Shown here piece by piece: positions 22,401 to 33,151 of a stretch of 64,000 nucleotides of DNA. This DNA comes from Bradysia coprophila (taxonomy: Eukaryota; Arthropoda; Insecta; Diptera; Sciaridae). Made by a program: the position numbers and the translations under genes. Within the stretch, counting starts at the first letter, position 1; every line of letters starts with the position of its first letter. The notes beneath the pieces are model-generated. The model searched no databases. It worked only from the letters and a program-made list of their open reading frames with translations, and was not told the origin of the DNA. Location: assembly GCF_014529535.1 (NCBI RefSeq), contig NW_023503496.1, forward strand, positions 682,001 through 746,000, in the 5' to 3' direction.

Positions 22401-25400
22401 CGAATGCGTGTTCTAGAAGCTAATTTTTATTTGAGGGAAATGTTGGAAGCATGTGATATCCGATGATCTATGGGACACTCGGAACATTACTCTCTGTTGT
22501 CCCAGTCAAATCAAGCCACTGAACTTTTACTTTCAATTAACCCAATCAAACACTTTTATTGCCTACACCATTGGAAAGTTGTTCATTACAGAGCAGTTTT
22601 CCCCTGCGAAAATGACCCATTACTTGAAGAATACTTTCGGTTCATTATACGTGGATTTCTTTGTGACAGTCAACTTTTGCATGAGACAGGTAATAAATCA
22701 GAATACATTGGATGCTATTTCGAAATTTATTAATTCCAAAATAACCTTTTGATGCTCGAAAACTCGCTAGTGTGTTTTTGAGCTACTTGCTTCGGTAACT
22801 GTTTTTCGACAAATGTAATTGTATGCCTCGTCTTCGGCTCGCCTATAAAAACTCTACACTTGCCGAAAAGGCAGTTACCGAAGCTTGTTGCTCGAAAAAC
22901 ACAAGAGTAAATTTGCTTTGATCACAAAATTGTTACCTCATGTAATGACTTGCTTTCGCTGCATCTAACGTAATCTACCATTATCGCTCTCGCCAGTTTT
23001 TTTTCACTTTTACGTTGTAAATCGATGCAAAATAGAACTCTTTGAAAGTTTCAACTTCTCGGACATTCAAGAGGCCCTAGAGGCCCTAGAAAGTTAAAGC
23101 TCCCCTAAAGTTTAAGCTTCACTGAAGTTCAAGCAGTTCTATACTTGCAAGAGTCTCCTTAAAACTGAACTCTCCTACATTTTTAGGTACATGAATGTTT
23201 CTCTCAGCAGATTTATTTGAGTCTGAGACATTTGATTCTTAGAAAGGATGAAGTCGTCGATAGACTAAACATCTCGAAAGATTTTATTCTTGTGAGTCCT
23301 TAGTCTTCGAGGACGTTTAATGTTCAAGAGTTGTGTGGTAATCAGGCGATTCTAATTGTAAAGAAATTTGACACTCCTCAGCAGTTCGATCCCTTAAGGC
23401 TGGTATTTTATCTAGTGCTTAACATTTAGATGACACTCAAATGTCGGACAGCGAAACGATTCACTTGTTATTGCCTCTGGTAAACACTAACAACAAAACT
23501 ACTGAATTAATGACTACCTCAAGACGCACTAAAAGTTCATGCTAATTGAAGACACAAACAAATTCAAGTAGTTAATCACAGCTTAAGATTGTCAAGTGGT
23601 AGACCGTAGATGCAGCACTTTCCATTTCTGTACAAATGTAAATATTTGTAATTTTCGTCACCACTGAATGTCGATTTATTTGCAATTTACATTATATGGG
23701 TATATGAGCAATAAGCGCCGTCTTAAACACACCCGTGCGTAATTCCACTGAATAATGAGTCGAATGACAATGTGAGTTCAATTGCTTTGACTTGGTACAG
23801 ACCAACGGCCCAAGTGCATATATATAAAGAGTGTCTCGCTGTCATAACACCTCGGCTGTGTCATTGCTGCGACAGACAATGTTTGCTCATCTGGCACTTC
23901 AGGAACGTATTGAAATTAATGTTAATTTGAAGGTCAGGTAATTTCGTACAGGCTCGGACCGGCCATATTAGTCATCTCTCGATTGATTTTTTTTCAATTT
24001 TTGTATGAAATTTTCACTCCTAGGAACTTTTCGAATTTTTTTGTACCTTTTGGTAGCCAGTCCGGCCCTGTTTTCGTACCTGACAAATTAAATATTCGAA
24101 TGATCAACTGGTCTCAGCACAACAAATTCTTCAATGGAAAATTTTATTTTTGAAATTCAATTCCGCATGGGCCGCCAATAGCTTCATTTCGACGCTAGTT
24201 TAGTTTCTCTATGGTGTGCACATTCTGAGCTCCCATAGCTGCCATAATACTCAAAAACAAAAGTGCCAGGACCAACATTGTTTGACTACAATTTAGTGCA
24301 TTTAGTCCACGGGATGCCTCAACAGTAGTGGCATTGCGAGGTTATTCGTTTTTCTCAGACAGATACGACGCTTTACCTACACATTTCATATGAAAATTAT
24401 TTATCGGAAATGTATACCAGATCAACAGGTATGTATAACTGATGAGTAGCAGACAACGATCAGACAACATAACAAAACCCAATTTATTTATGGCGCACAC
24501 ACAACCTGTACACCATGTATGTAGTAACATAGTCTTCTTTGATATGATTGATAAATTAAGTTCAAAGAGTTATTGCCCTGCACGACACTGTGTGGCAAAC
24601 TAATATTGCATGGTCTTTTTAATGACATGCAGAATATTGATCTATTCAAATCCAAAAGAAAAACATAGCTAACGCCGACCCGTACGAAACACCTATTCGT
24701 ATCAAAAGCCTTTAATGTGAAACTCTTCATTTCTCTTACTTCATTTTCTTCTCTGCTGAAAAACTATTCTCCCTTTAAAATCACTTACATTATCCACTCT
24801 TTGCCTTGTTAGCATATACAAATAAATTGCCGGAGGCAATATAGACAGCCCCGTACGAAGTCAACTTTCATAAATTCCTATTTAAACAGCTATATACCGC
24901 TATATTTACCTATATTTTCCTATAAATAAACATTTCACAGATGAATATGCTATTATATAGCTATATATGCCTGTATATAGCTCAATATAGGTGAATATAG
25001 ATATATATAGATGTCCATATATGGAATGCCTGAAACACCCCACACACATAACAAATTATTTCCATGTTAACAGAAACTCTCGAAGTACCATTTTTCTCAA
25101 GATATATCACTTTTACTAAAATCCAATATGGCCGCCGGCAGCCATTTTGTTAGGAGACCGGAAATAGTACCGACGGTTTACATTCGTTAATACCTTTCAA
25201 ACAAAAAAAATTCATGAAATTCGGTCAAAATTTACTCGAGATATTGACAAAATACTCCACGTTCACTGTACGGCCGAGTAGCCAGATAAGAGCTCACTCC
25301 AAGAGACCTAGCTCACGCTCCGGAGAACATAATTTCAAAATCTGGTTGGTCCCTGATTGGTACGGTCAATACCTATCTAATAAAGCTAAAACAGACGAAA

Positions 25401-27429
25401 TATGTTGAAATGTGGCCGACCTACAAGCAAAAACTGCTTGCCGCCCTGTGCCTGTTTCACACCAAGGGGTCTAACTCACGAGTCGGTCATCCGATTTCCA
25501 TAAACTTTTTTTTTGTCGATCGGTATTGCAAATACCTTTTATTTGACACATCAGTTACAAATTTAACGTTTAAATGTCCGGAGATATCTTCGAAAATTGG
25601 GCCACAGCTCGGGAAGGGTCGATCCAAAATCACTCATCTTCGAACTTAGCCTGTCTTTTGACATTACCAAACGGGAAAAAAAAGAATTTTCAAAATCGGA
25701 TGCGTTTTACTCAAGTTATCGTGCAGACGGACAGACGGACATTTTTTTTCGCGGATTTGGCATCTCTAGACAACCACAATAGGTTTCCCCTTACTCAGGG
25801 AGTCCAATTCGACGTGTTACGGACGTATGCGTAAACGCATAAGACCCCAGTACTTCGTACGGGTCTAAAAATTAAAATTTCAATTTGGGTTGGAATGTTG
25901 ATGCGCACACTTAATTTGGATGACAAGCACGTGCTTAATCGTATATTGAAATCAACAGCACCTGAATGTATGGTCTGGTGTTGTTGAATAATTACTGATG
26001 GTTAATGACTTTGCAGAGAAGTCTATTTAGAAGAAAAATAAATTTAAAAATTCCCGACTCTGATATGATGATTCAAGTTTGTTTGCAACTGCAGGTTATG
26101 AACAGTGGCTCTTAAATATCAGTATTGGGAAATCTGAGTCGAAGGCATGTGTTTCGTTAAACTTTCAAACTATGCCGTACCTACGACAAAAGACCTGTGG
26201 GATCATTCAAATTCACGCCAAAAATTTAAATATTTTCAATTGACAGTTGACAGTTGAACGAACCGCTCTCTTCAACAAATGTCAAAAACTGTGCGTGAAA
26301 ATGTCCCGATATGCGTTATGTTTTGAAATGGAAGGCGCACACACGGTCAGGATTATGCTTGATTCGAGTTTAACATTTTAGAATGGTCCAAAGAGTCTTT
26401 CATGGAAAAAACTTTTTTTTTTATTTGCTTTTCACATTCCTCAAGAGCGATTGTTGATTTTCGGGGTAGTTGAGTGAGGTTGCATATATCGCTGAATGAT
26501 TTCTCTGACGCGTGTGAGGTGCAATCATTAGTCATCGACTAAAGTTAGTAGCGGAACAATGTCGTTTTAAAATGCCACTAACATGTTTAAGGTCGAGGTC
26601 TACATTCGGACAGTGTACGTCAGTCACGTTTACAGACCATGACTTCAATAAAACAGTGTCACAGTTGTGTGAGATATGCCTGAACAGGTAAGCTCATAGG
26701 GAATCTAGGACACCAAAACTTTTTGAAATTGCTTGAAAAATACTTGACAGATGGCGCCCCGAATAGTCTGGTAGTCATTACAATCCTTGAATACAATATT
26801 CATTGTTGTCATGTCATGTCATGATCGTCTCATTCCCCCATTTCCCTATAACACACTTTGTCTCGCTCTCTTCCCACCTTCGTTGTGGACGTCCTTTCTG
26901 GATGGTTCCTTATTTAGAAACAAGAATTTTTGCAATATTATCCCAGTCAGTGAAAAAAATTGAGACCTTGACTGGACTGATCTCAAAGCAAGCAACGGTT
27001 TCCCGCGCCTGAAATTTTGTGGTATACATGCAGAGTGTACGATTTCAGATCTGAGATTTTTACACTCATCAAGTGATCAAGTCTAGCTAGGAGAGACTCC
27101 AGACACAGTCTTCACATACAGCCAAAGGTTCTAATCTCTGGTAATATCAATTCCATAAAAATTACCTGGATACGTGTTGCTCAACCACGTTCCACCAACG
27201 TCGGCGTTCTTCTCAAATATCGTAAATGATGTGATGGCCAGCTTTTTCTGTAGTTGAACGGCAGCACACAGGCCCGACATACTAAATCAATTGATTGGTT
27301 CATTAGATAAGGCAATTAGACGAACAAACAAAAAATCACTTTCACTGACCCAGCACCGATGATTCCTATTTCAGGCATACCGTTTGACGAACCATTATTA
27401 TTATTATTGTTTCCAGACGACATGTTCAT
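16494..27429 (-). CDS. Baeyer-Villiger-type flavin monooxygenase, copy 2 (8 exons)
   Basis: Exons on the minus strand: 27350-27429, 27166-27281, 18287-18343, 17865-18069, 17429-17799, 17142-17365, 16861-17034, 16494-16790. They join to 1,524 bp, 507 residues. Starting at the second ATG (27423), which aligns with the start of copy 1, gives 505. Six of eight exon lengths (116, 57, 371, 224, 174, 297 bp) equal those of copy 1; exon 4 is 6 bp longer. Motifs: GAGMSG for [14 protein letters not shown], fingerprint [17 protein letters not shown] for NADPH, ATGF. The N-terminus has a run of six asparagines not found in copy 1. Presumed reaction: NADPH- and O2-dependent oxygenation; the substrate is unknown. 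Intron 2 is 8,822 bp (18344-27165) and full of mobile DNA, while the other introns are short (63-217 bp). The open, conserved frame across all exons argues that the gene is functional. Confidence 0.9.
18400..19128. other. Intronic sequence, no gene seen
   Basis: Start of the large intron 2 of monooxygenase copy 2. A small inverted pair (TATTTTATTCAAAAAC / GTTTTTGAATAAAG) lies at about 18969-19050. No ORF with a domain. Confidence 0.4.
19129..19288. mobile_element. MITE with TTTTTCAGTGCT inverted ends
   Basis: About 40-bp inverted ends including CATCAAAATT and AATCTTAAATAAATC on both sides. A fragment of the same end occurs at about 57645-57675. Intronic in monooxygenase copy 2. Confidence 0.65.
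19688..20850 (-). pseudogene. 5'-truncated LINE-like retrotransposon (C-terminal part)
   Basis: An uninterrupted frame runs from about 20850 to the stop at 19714 (360 codons from 20796). It encodes the end of a non-LTR retrotransposon-type protein. [21 protein letters not shown] at the N-terminal side follows the RT thumb. Then comes a Cys/His zinc segment (CKTHKCICG...HGLSC) and a conserved block with [11 protein letters not shown]...LVWDATC, whose spacing resembles a PD-(D/E)xK restriction-like endonuclease. The reverse transcriptase core is missing, so it is truncated at its 5' side, typical of incomplete reverse transcription. A run of A's on the minus strand at 19697-19688 may be the tail. 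It is inserted in intron 2 of monooxygenase copy 2, in the same orientation. Confidence 0.7.
21432..21622. mobile_element. MITE family X, copy 2
   Basis: The ends ATTCACGCCATAAGTGC and GCACTTACGGCGTGAAT are inverted. The internal phrase ACGTAGCGTCATTTTCATAC matches the copy at 4291-5149 in reverse orientation. Confidence 0.65.
21718..22036. mobile_element. MITE with CGCACTGATAAAAAAATTT inverted ends
   Basis: 319 bp with inverted arms of about 90 bp, including CAGTATGTATGAAATGG and CTTCATTTCTGCCTTACTTC. The core is rich in short ACGTATGT / ACATGTACG palindromes, with ATACATGTCAGACGTTGG tandemly repeated (about 21912-21950). No target duplication was found. Confidence 0.65.
22037..22770. other. 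Intronic sequence, no gene recognised
   Basis: Overlapping plus-strand ORFs of 87-99 codons occur at 22453-22752, but they have no recognised domain and no splice context. Treated as non-coding. Confidence 0.4.
22771..22903. mobile_element. Small hairpin element
   Basis: The arms GTGTTTTTGAGC / GCTCGAAAAACAC and GCTTCGGTAACTG / CAGTTACCGAAGC face each other around a short loop. Probable MITE remnant. Confidence 0.5.
22904..24194 (+). other. Intronic sequence; possible TATA box at about 23819, no gene seen
   Basis: Mostly unique AT-rich sequence. CATATATATAAAGAG (about 23817-23831, plus strand) has TATA-box form, but no convincing ORF follows it. Confidence 0.35.
24195..24278 (-). CDS. Possible short secreted peptide (27 aa)
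   Basis: ATG to TAG encodes [17 protein letters not shown] followed by [10 protein letters not shown]. The first 17 residues have the form of a signal peptide, leaving a 10-residue mature peptide. It lies in intron 2 of monooxygenase copy 2 on the same strand. There is no homologue I recognise and no clear promoter, so a chance ORF or an orphan first exon are both possible. Confidence 0.25.
   Translation of the reverse strand: MLVLALLFLSIMAAMGAQNVHTIEKLN
24677..25865 (-). mobile_element. 1.2-kb repeat with GACCCGTACGAA inverted ends (copy A)
   Basis: Perfect 12-bp inverted ends: GACCCGTACGAA (24677-24688) and TTCGTACGGGTC (25854-25865). The interior matches 59060-60260 collinearly in the opposite orientation, including a field of TATATAG-type units (about 24890-25020), the GGCCGCCGGCAGCC phrase and ACGGACAGACGGACA. 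A further ~18 bp beyond the left end (AAAAACATAGCTAACGCC) is shared with copy B, so the true boundary may lie outside the inverted ends. No transposase. Confidence 0.75.
25866..27165. other. Intronic sequence, no gene established
   Basis: The remainder of intron 2 of monooxygenase copy 2 before exon 2. A plus-strand ATGCCTGAACAG followed directly by gtaagc (about 26674-26691) has the form of a first exon end, but no partner exon was found. Confidence 0.35.
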
Positions 27430-27530
27430 GGTAGCTTAATCGCACGACTACTGAAATACCCAAAAATAAAAATTCCGTTAATTCATATGGCGATATTTAT
27501 GTGCGTTGAATATAAATAGTGACTGGTCTG
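27430..27530 (-). promoter_or_regulatory. Probable core promoter and 5' UTR of monooxygenase copy 2
   Basis: Minus-strand CTATTTATATTCAACG (27519-27504) and, nearer the start, TAGTCGTGCGATTAAGCTA resemble TTATATTTCAACG and TAGTCGTACAGTTTAACTA of copy 1. The extra ATG at 27429 is not found in copy 1. Confidence 0.45.
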
Positions 27531-30158
27531 GTCAATGGAACAGCATAATAATAAATAAAAAAAAATTTAATTTCTCAAAAGTATAGAGTATGAGTAGTCG
27601 GTTGCGTCGGTATATTTTGCCCGTATAATTTGTTCAATTGAATCAACGTCTTATTTACTTCCGAGAGTTCGGTTAGTTTTTAAACAAAAATTCTGACCTT
27701 GCGACCCTGCCCAAATTGTTGCGTATGAAATTTGGATGGAACTAGCTCATCATTCAGATGTACTTGAAATCGTTATTTGTTGATAAGAAGAAATCAAACA
27801 CCCGAATTGTTATCAATTCGAGAGAGATTAGGTGTTAGATGTATGTGCACAGACGAGTCAAAGAGCGATAGATATTTATGGAACAAGTTTCTTGCACTTG
27901 GAACCAGGGACCATTTTTCAGAAATTGATTTCTCGTAGGAAGAGTAAATTTTCGATGTCCCGCATGTGACTGCATGGCTAGGGATGATGTGGAATGTAAG
28001 CATATTTTCATTTTGCTTATGATTCGCTAGACTTGCACATGCAACAGAGTATGACTAGCCACGTTTGGTTAGTTGTTTCCTTGCCACTGTCGCCATGGGC
28101 TGATGAGATGTTGGCAAAAATAATTCTTTAAAACGATTGAGGCGTTATGAGCTTGCATTGTACAGTATCTCATCTTAAAATCGTTTGGCTAGAACAGTCA
28201 CAGAAAGACGCGTCTGCTTAGTACTGCTTATTTAACTTAGTAAAGGGAGCAAATTCCACTCAGAAGAGGCGTCAGAATGGTAAGTAAATAAATCGGGATT
28301 TACCCGATTAGTCTGTATGGCCATTCGAAGCCTGAGCTAGAATGTGCACCATGTTTACTGTTTAACGAGATACGCATTCTCGGACATATTTTTTCCAAAT
28401 TCTATTAAGACGCTTGGGAATTTTAGCAAATAAAATTTTAAAAAATAGGTCCTGCGGAACCTACCCCAGCTTTGGGACTCATCCTAACATTTCTCTGATG
28501 GTTAATGTGTTAACGTTTAGGGATTGAGATATTGAAAGAAAGGATTCCTTAAAGGCCAACAGAAAGGTCAAAAGCTTTTTTCTCGTAAAATTGGACAAGT
28601 TCAAGCTACAACTAGAGAAGGAAGTTAGGACAAGTCGGGGAATATTTTTGGGAAAATATTTTCCTCAGATTTTCCTAGATATTTCCAAATTCAATCAAAA
28701 ATTAAGGAAAGAATTGGAAGATGTGACATTCCTGTCGCTCCATATCACACTAACACTCTTTATCACACTGACACATCCTACCACACTTTTTATTACACTG
28801 ACACTTCTTACCACACTCACACTTCGTACCACACTGACACTCCGAATCAACCGATATTTATCCTTAGAGCTCGTACAGAAAATCTATTTTTTCGTCGCTC
28901 AGTGAGCGCGCCGAGTAAATGAAAATTAACTTCACAGTTAACTTTGACAGAGCCAAAACCAAGTGAATCTAAGTACTAACGAACACTAAAACACAATTCG
29001 AATCACATTCACATTTCAGGCAATTAATTTCAAAAATGTTCCATGTAGGACAGGCGTAGGATGTTATGCAAGTCGATCATCATCTTGACGCAATTAGACC
29101 ACAAACGATTAGTGGTTTCAGAGTGTCGATGTGAGTGAATAAATTAAAACAGAAACCGCATCTCGACAGAGCGTTCATCCATTTTTTTAACTCTAAACTC
29201 GAACGATTTCAAAAGGGAACGATAAATCTTTTCGTTTGTTTTTAAGTTTAATGTTTAAGACGTGTTAAGATTTCAGTTTGCATTGTTTAGCTCTCTTCAC
29301 AATTTTACGATGTTGCGGTTAGACAACACCAACAACTGACAACCTAATTCACAAATTTTGTTTCATTCAAATCATAATTTCAATGAGTTAAATACACATT
29401 GCACTATACACTGCATCGCTGTTGCTACACTAATTAAATGATTGAAAGGTAGAAGAGATGCATTCACTGGTTTGTGCTTCATGAACAATACAAAGTAAAA
29501 TCCAACGAATGCGATGAACTTCTCACCAGACAATAAAACAAAATGCATTAAATTTCCATGGGAATATTTACTCAGGGAAATGCCAATGTGAACCGAGAGT
29601 GTATGATTTGATTAAATTAACACATCGGTCGCTCGATATAATTATTGAATTTTCACACATTTTATTGCACCAAACAATCCATTACATAACAATCAGAACT
29701 GTTCATTTTCGTAATGTGTCGTCTTGTGCCATTACTGACAGAATGTCTTGTTTTTTGCGCCACATAAGCCATGTATGTTTACCAGGTAAAAATTCACCGG
29801 AATTCACAAATTAATTTCAATTTTGTTTGATTTGAACGGTCAATATTTGCTCAGATTTATGCTGTGTTTTGCGAGAAAATTGAACTCTTTTGGTCAGTGT
29901 ATTATTCGCTGAACAACATTATAGTGCGCAGGTTGGTGCATTTTGTTGTGGAGCCGGAAAGTCTACCAGAAATAAAACGCAACGGCATTACTTATGCTTT
30001 CTCCTCGGCACGGGTGTACCACTTTACCATAAAAATTGTCGTAAAATACCATCGATGTTAGGCAATTGCCGAAGACAATTAAAAGTTACTATAACAGAAA
30101 ATCGTTGTTGCCGAAAACTATAAACATTAACGAACTACATGAAAAAGGCACTATTTCT
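27531..30158. other. Intergenic, no gene seen
   Basis: Low-complexity repeats of the CACACTGACACTT type lie at about 28744-28850 (roughly 20-bp imperfect units). The short ORFs lack recognisable domains. Confidence 0.5.
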
Positions 30159-30400
30159 TTAATTAAATTAATTAAAATTTGATATTATTTTTAAAAAAAA
30201 CCTTGGAACGAGCCGAACAATTCGTATGATCTGGAATTTCCAATTGTATCACAGAAATCGGTTAAATTTGCATTTAAAATGTTTGTCGATTTATTTGACT
30301 GGGTTTGCGTTGGGTAATCAAAATTCCAGATCATAAGAATTGTTCGGCTCGTTCCAAGTTTTTTTTTTACAATAAGAATCAGATTTTAATTAAATTAATT
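30159..30400. mobile_element. Hairpin MITE
   Basis: Outer arms TTAATTAAATTAATT on both sides enclose a strong inverted pair, GGAACGAGCCGAACAATTC / GAATTGTTCGGCTCGTTCC, separated by about 130 bp. Near-complete self-complementarity. Confidence 0.7.
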
Positions 30401-30835
30401 GGAGAACTAGACGCAAATGCGACTTTAATTCGCCACCCACCGGTTCAAAAAATATTTCGGTTGTGGTATTGTCGGTAATGAGCTGAAAGAAAATTAAAAA
30501 ACGATTCGATGTTTTTGAACAACATTCAACAGGGCTGGTACAAAAATCCAAATTGTTCTAAGTTACACCCCTGTGCTCCTCGGGCTCACAATCGACATCT
30601 TGTGCGATATAATATACCAGCGTGCGATTTTCGTGTTGCAGTTGCATACAACTTTCCATGCAATACTGTGACGAAATGAACTGTTTCTGTATGCCAAAAC
30701 ACGCAAACTTACTCTACGCTGTGTATAGCAACGCAAACGTTCAATGCGAAGAAAGAGGATTGAGACTGTCGGGATGAATTTTTTGGCATTTTTTGTCCTC
30801 TTCTCATAGACGTATCTACTGTGTATCACATTTAC

Positions 30836-31178
30836 TAATAAAAAATACATTCGTCGAGCCTCTACCCACGCTGGTATCGTTGGAAAGTAGAGACCCATAG
30901 TAACGAGGTTTGATAGGTTTTTCGTTTTTTTAGTGGCTTTATGGCGGCATAGGAGCCCCTAGAAGTTCTCCGACGTAGTCAAATTTTCTCAATTTCCTGT
31001 CACAACCTTGGACAGCGGCCAACGGCTTCCGTAGTATCGTTGGACTCCTGGTGGACTACTCTCTACTATGCATTGTCAAACTTGTTTGTCGCTGCCGTCC
31101 AAGAGATTCCGAAACCGAAAACAATATACTGATTTTCAATGTCTAGCGCTTCCACACACGGACCTTTCGACCTTTTTT
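30836..31178. repeat. Dispersed repeat, second copy of 8030-8390
   Basis: Same orientation and same order of phrases (AATACATTCGTCGAG, GGAAAGTAGAGACCC, TTCTCCGACGTAGTC, CTACTCTCTACTATG). This copy lacks the Gypsy insertion, so it shows the pre-insertion sequence family. Confidence 0.7.
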
Positions 31179-31193
31179 GGGTATGTATCGCAG

Positions 31194-31765
31194 CGTTCCA
31201 CATTCACCACTAGACGCAACTTGACGCAAACGAATTCAATACGTGTGCAACATGACGGAGCTAAAATTCACCTGAAAGTTTGGATCCGTGTGTAACTGCG
31301 GATTTGCATTACCTTCAGTGTTTATATACTTTGACGGTGTCATGGCGTGCTTCAGTCTGATTTATTAAATTTGTTTTTTATGGTGATTATGACATTACAG
31401 GAGATAAAACCTTGTTCCTAACACGGTAGTAAATGGGATTGTTTTGCGCACTAGATGTGAGATGTGTGCCGATACGAGCGAAGCGAGTTCGGCAACACAT
31501 CGTGTGCGCAAAACCCCCATTTACAACCGTGTTAGGAACAAGGTTCTATCTCCTGTAATGTCATAATCACCATAAAAAACAAATTTAATAAATCAGACTG
31601 AAACATAAGCACGCCATGACACCTTCAAAGTATATAAACACTGAAGGTAATGCAAATCCGCAGTTACACACGGATCCAAACTTTCAGGTGAATTTTAGCT
31701 CCGTCATGTTGCACACGTATTGAATTCGTTTGCGTCAAGTTGCGTCTAGTGGTGAATGTGGAGCG
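31194..31765. repeat. 572-bp near-perfect palindrome
   Basis: Two arms of about 280 bp are reverse complements with only a few differences. The centre is near 31478-31482 (CGAGCGAAGCGAG). Each arm holds the ACTGAAGGTAATGCAAATCC terminal motif of a dispersed family, so the structure may be two copies joined head to head. Confidence 0.85.
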
Positions 31766-31960
31766 ATTTAGCGGCTTCATGCTGCACACATATAAAATTC
31801 GATTGCGTCAAGTTGTATTTAGTGGTGAATTGGAAGTATTTAGGGCCGTCATGTTGCACAAGTCTAAGTTAGACAACATACGAAAATGAATTCACCTGAA
31901 AGTTTGGATCCGTAATTTCTCTGATCCGTTGAGGGTCTGCATTACCTTCAGTGTTTATAT
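31766..31960. repeat. Further copy of the ACTGAAGGTAATG-ended family
   Basis: Contains TGTTGCACA, GGATCCGTAATTTCTCTGATCC and ATTACCTTCAGTG, shared with 14388-14645 in the opposite orientation. Confidence 0.6.
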
Positions 31961-32305
31961 ACATTGGACACCGTCACTCATTCATATTCCCCACAAATAA
32001 AACACACATCTAGTACACTGTCAAGAATTTGTCAATTTTAAGTGAAATTATCGAAGTTTTCCGTGAATAAATGTGAAATTATCGAAGTTATCCGTGCGCA
32101 AATGACCATCTATCGAAATTTTAAGTTAATGAACGTACGCTCTGTTAATGACGTGTTTAAATCTCGCCCATTTTGATTCTAAAAGTGACACTAAGTGAAT
32201 ATTATGACATTATGAGCTGCGACACAGCTCACGTTTACAACTTTACTGCCAAAAATAAAAAGACAACCAAAAAACGTTGTTCCACAAAATTGTCAAGGCG
32301 ACTAG

Positions 32306-32400
32306 CGATTCTATAGAGCCATCGATCATTCGAATCGGACGTGGCTTGAATTTCATTTTCACATAAGCTGGATGAAGTTTTCACAAATTCATTCTTAATT
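32306..32400. repeat. Inverted fragment of the 7860-8420 repeat
   Basis: Reverse complement of about 7912-8007, sharing the phrase GATTCTATAGAGCCATCGAT. Confidence 0.65.
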
Positions 32401-32644
32401 TCCAACTACCAAAAAAGTTCTCCGTGTGTGAGACAGAATTGAATTTTTTCAATTTTTGCTTTGTTTATTTGACAGCTTGCCCTCTCACGGCTCTCTCACA
32501 GAGTACTTTTTGTTGAGTGGAATGGAAACTTAACGACAACAAACATTGCCAACATTTGAAAATGTATTCAGATTTCCGAGAGTGAGTGTAAAGTATTTTT
32601 TAGATTTGTAAAAAATTAGCCGCATTAAGCTCGTGAGGGAAAAT

Positions 32645-33151
32645 TTACAATTTTTTACTTAACAAAAATTTTGAAATAAACATTTTAATTTTTATGTTGC
32701 GTGCTGGTATCGCAGCACTATGCGCATCAAAAACTGGAAAAATATCATGGCAATAATAAAAACGTCCGAGAATCATACGGAAGGTACCCCGCACCAATGG
32801 TCCAACTTCAGAACCGTCGAAGGTATCTTGTGTTATTCTGGTATTGGTGTATTGGCATACACTAGAATCTTGTGTCCGATTATGATGAACCTTGATCGTT
32901 TTTGAAACATCCTGGACTAGGATCCCATCTTTTACACCGAATTGGTCCAATATGTTAATGGATATAGCTTCTGCTTGCATTAAGTCAAATGATGTCCGAG
33001 TTATTTCACTTCCATGTTCGTCGAAAACTTGTAAATTTAAGTATCTGTCGTTTTCAACACTTTTCATCCCGATTGACCTTTCTGTTTTCATTGACGGGTT
33101 TTCTGTCGTCTTAAATGTTACTGTTATTCGAACTGACTCCAAATCCGACAT
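32645..33151 (-). CDS. Unrecognised single-exon ORF (168 aa)
   Basis: From the preferred start MSDLESVRITVTFKTTENPS the frame gives 168 residues; it is open further upstream to 33226. Composition is balanced rather than repeat-like, with alternating hydrophobic and polar residues suggesting beta strands (about 8-16, 38-45, 85-92) and a basic C-terminal tail. There is no signal peptide, membrane segment or motif I recognise, and no AATAAA close downstream. It is one of the longest frames outside the identified genes. It sits just left of the 33.4-kb foldback, so it may be a host gene fragment or an old transposon ORF. Confidence 0.35.
   Translation of the reverse strand: MSDLESVRITVTFKTTENPSMKTERSIGMKSVENDRYLNLQVFDEHGSEITRTSFDLMQAEAISINILDQFGVKDGILVQDVSKTIKVHHNRTQDSSVCQYTNTRITQDTFDGSEVGPLVRGTFRMILGRFYYCHDIFPVFDAHSAAIPARNIKIKMFISKFLLSKKL

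Noticed and set aside
28260..28300. ATG followed by gtaagt, as in ribosomal-protein first exons
   Set aside because: No following exon with a ribosomal-protein sequence was seen downstream.
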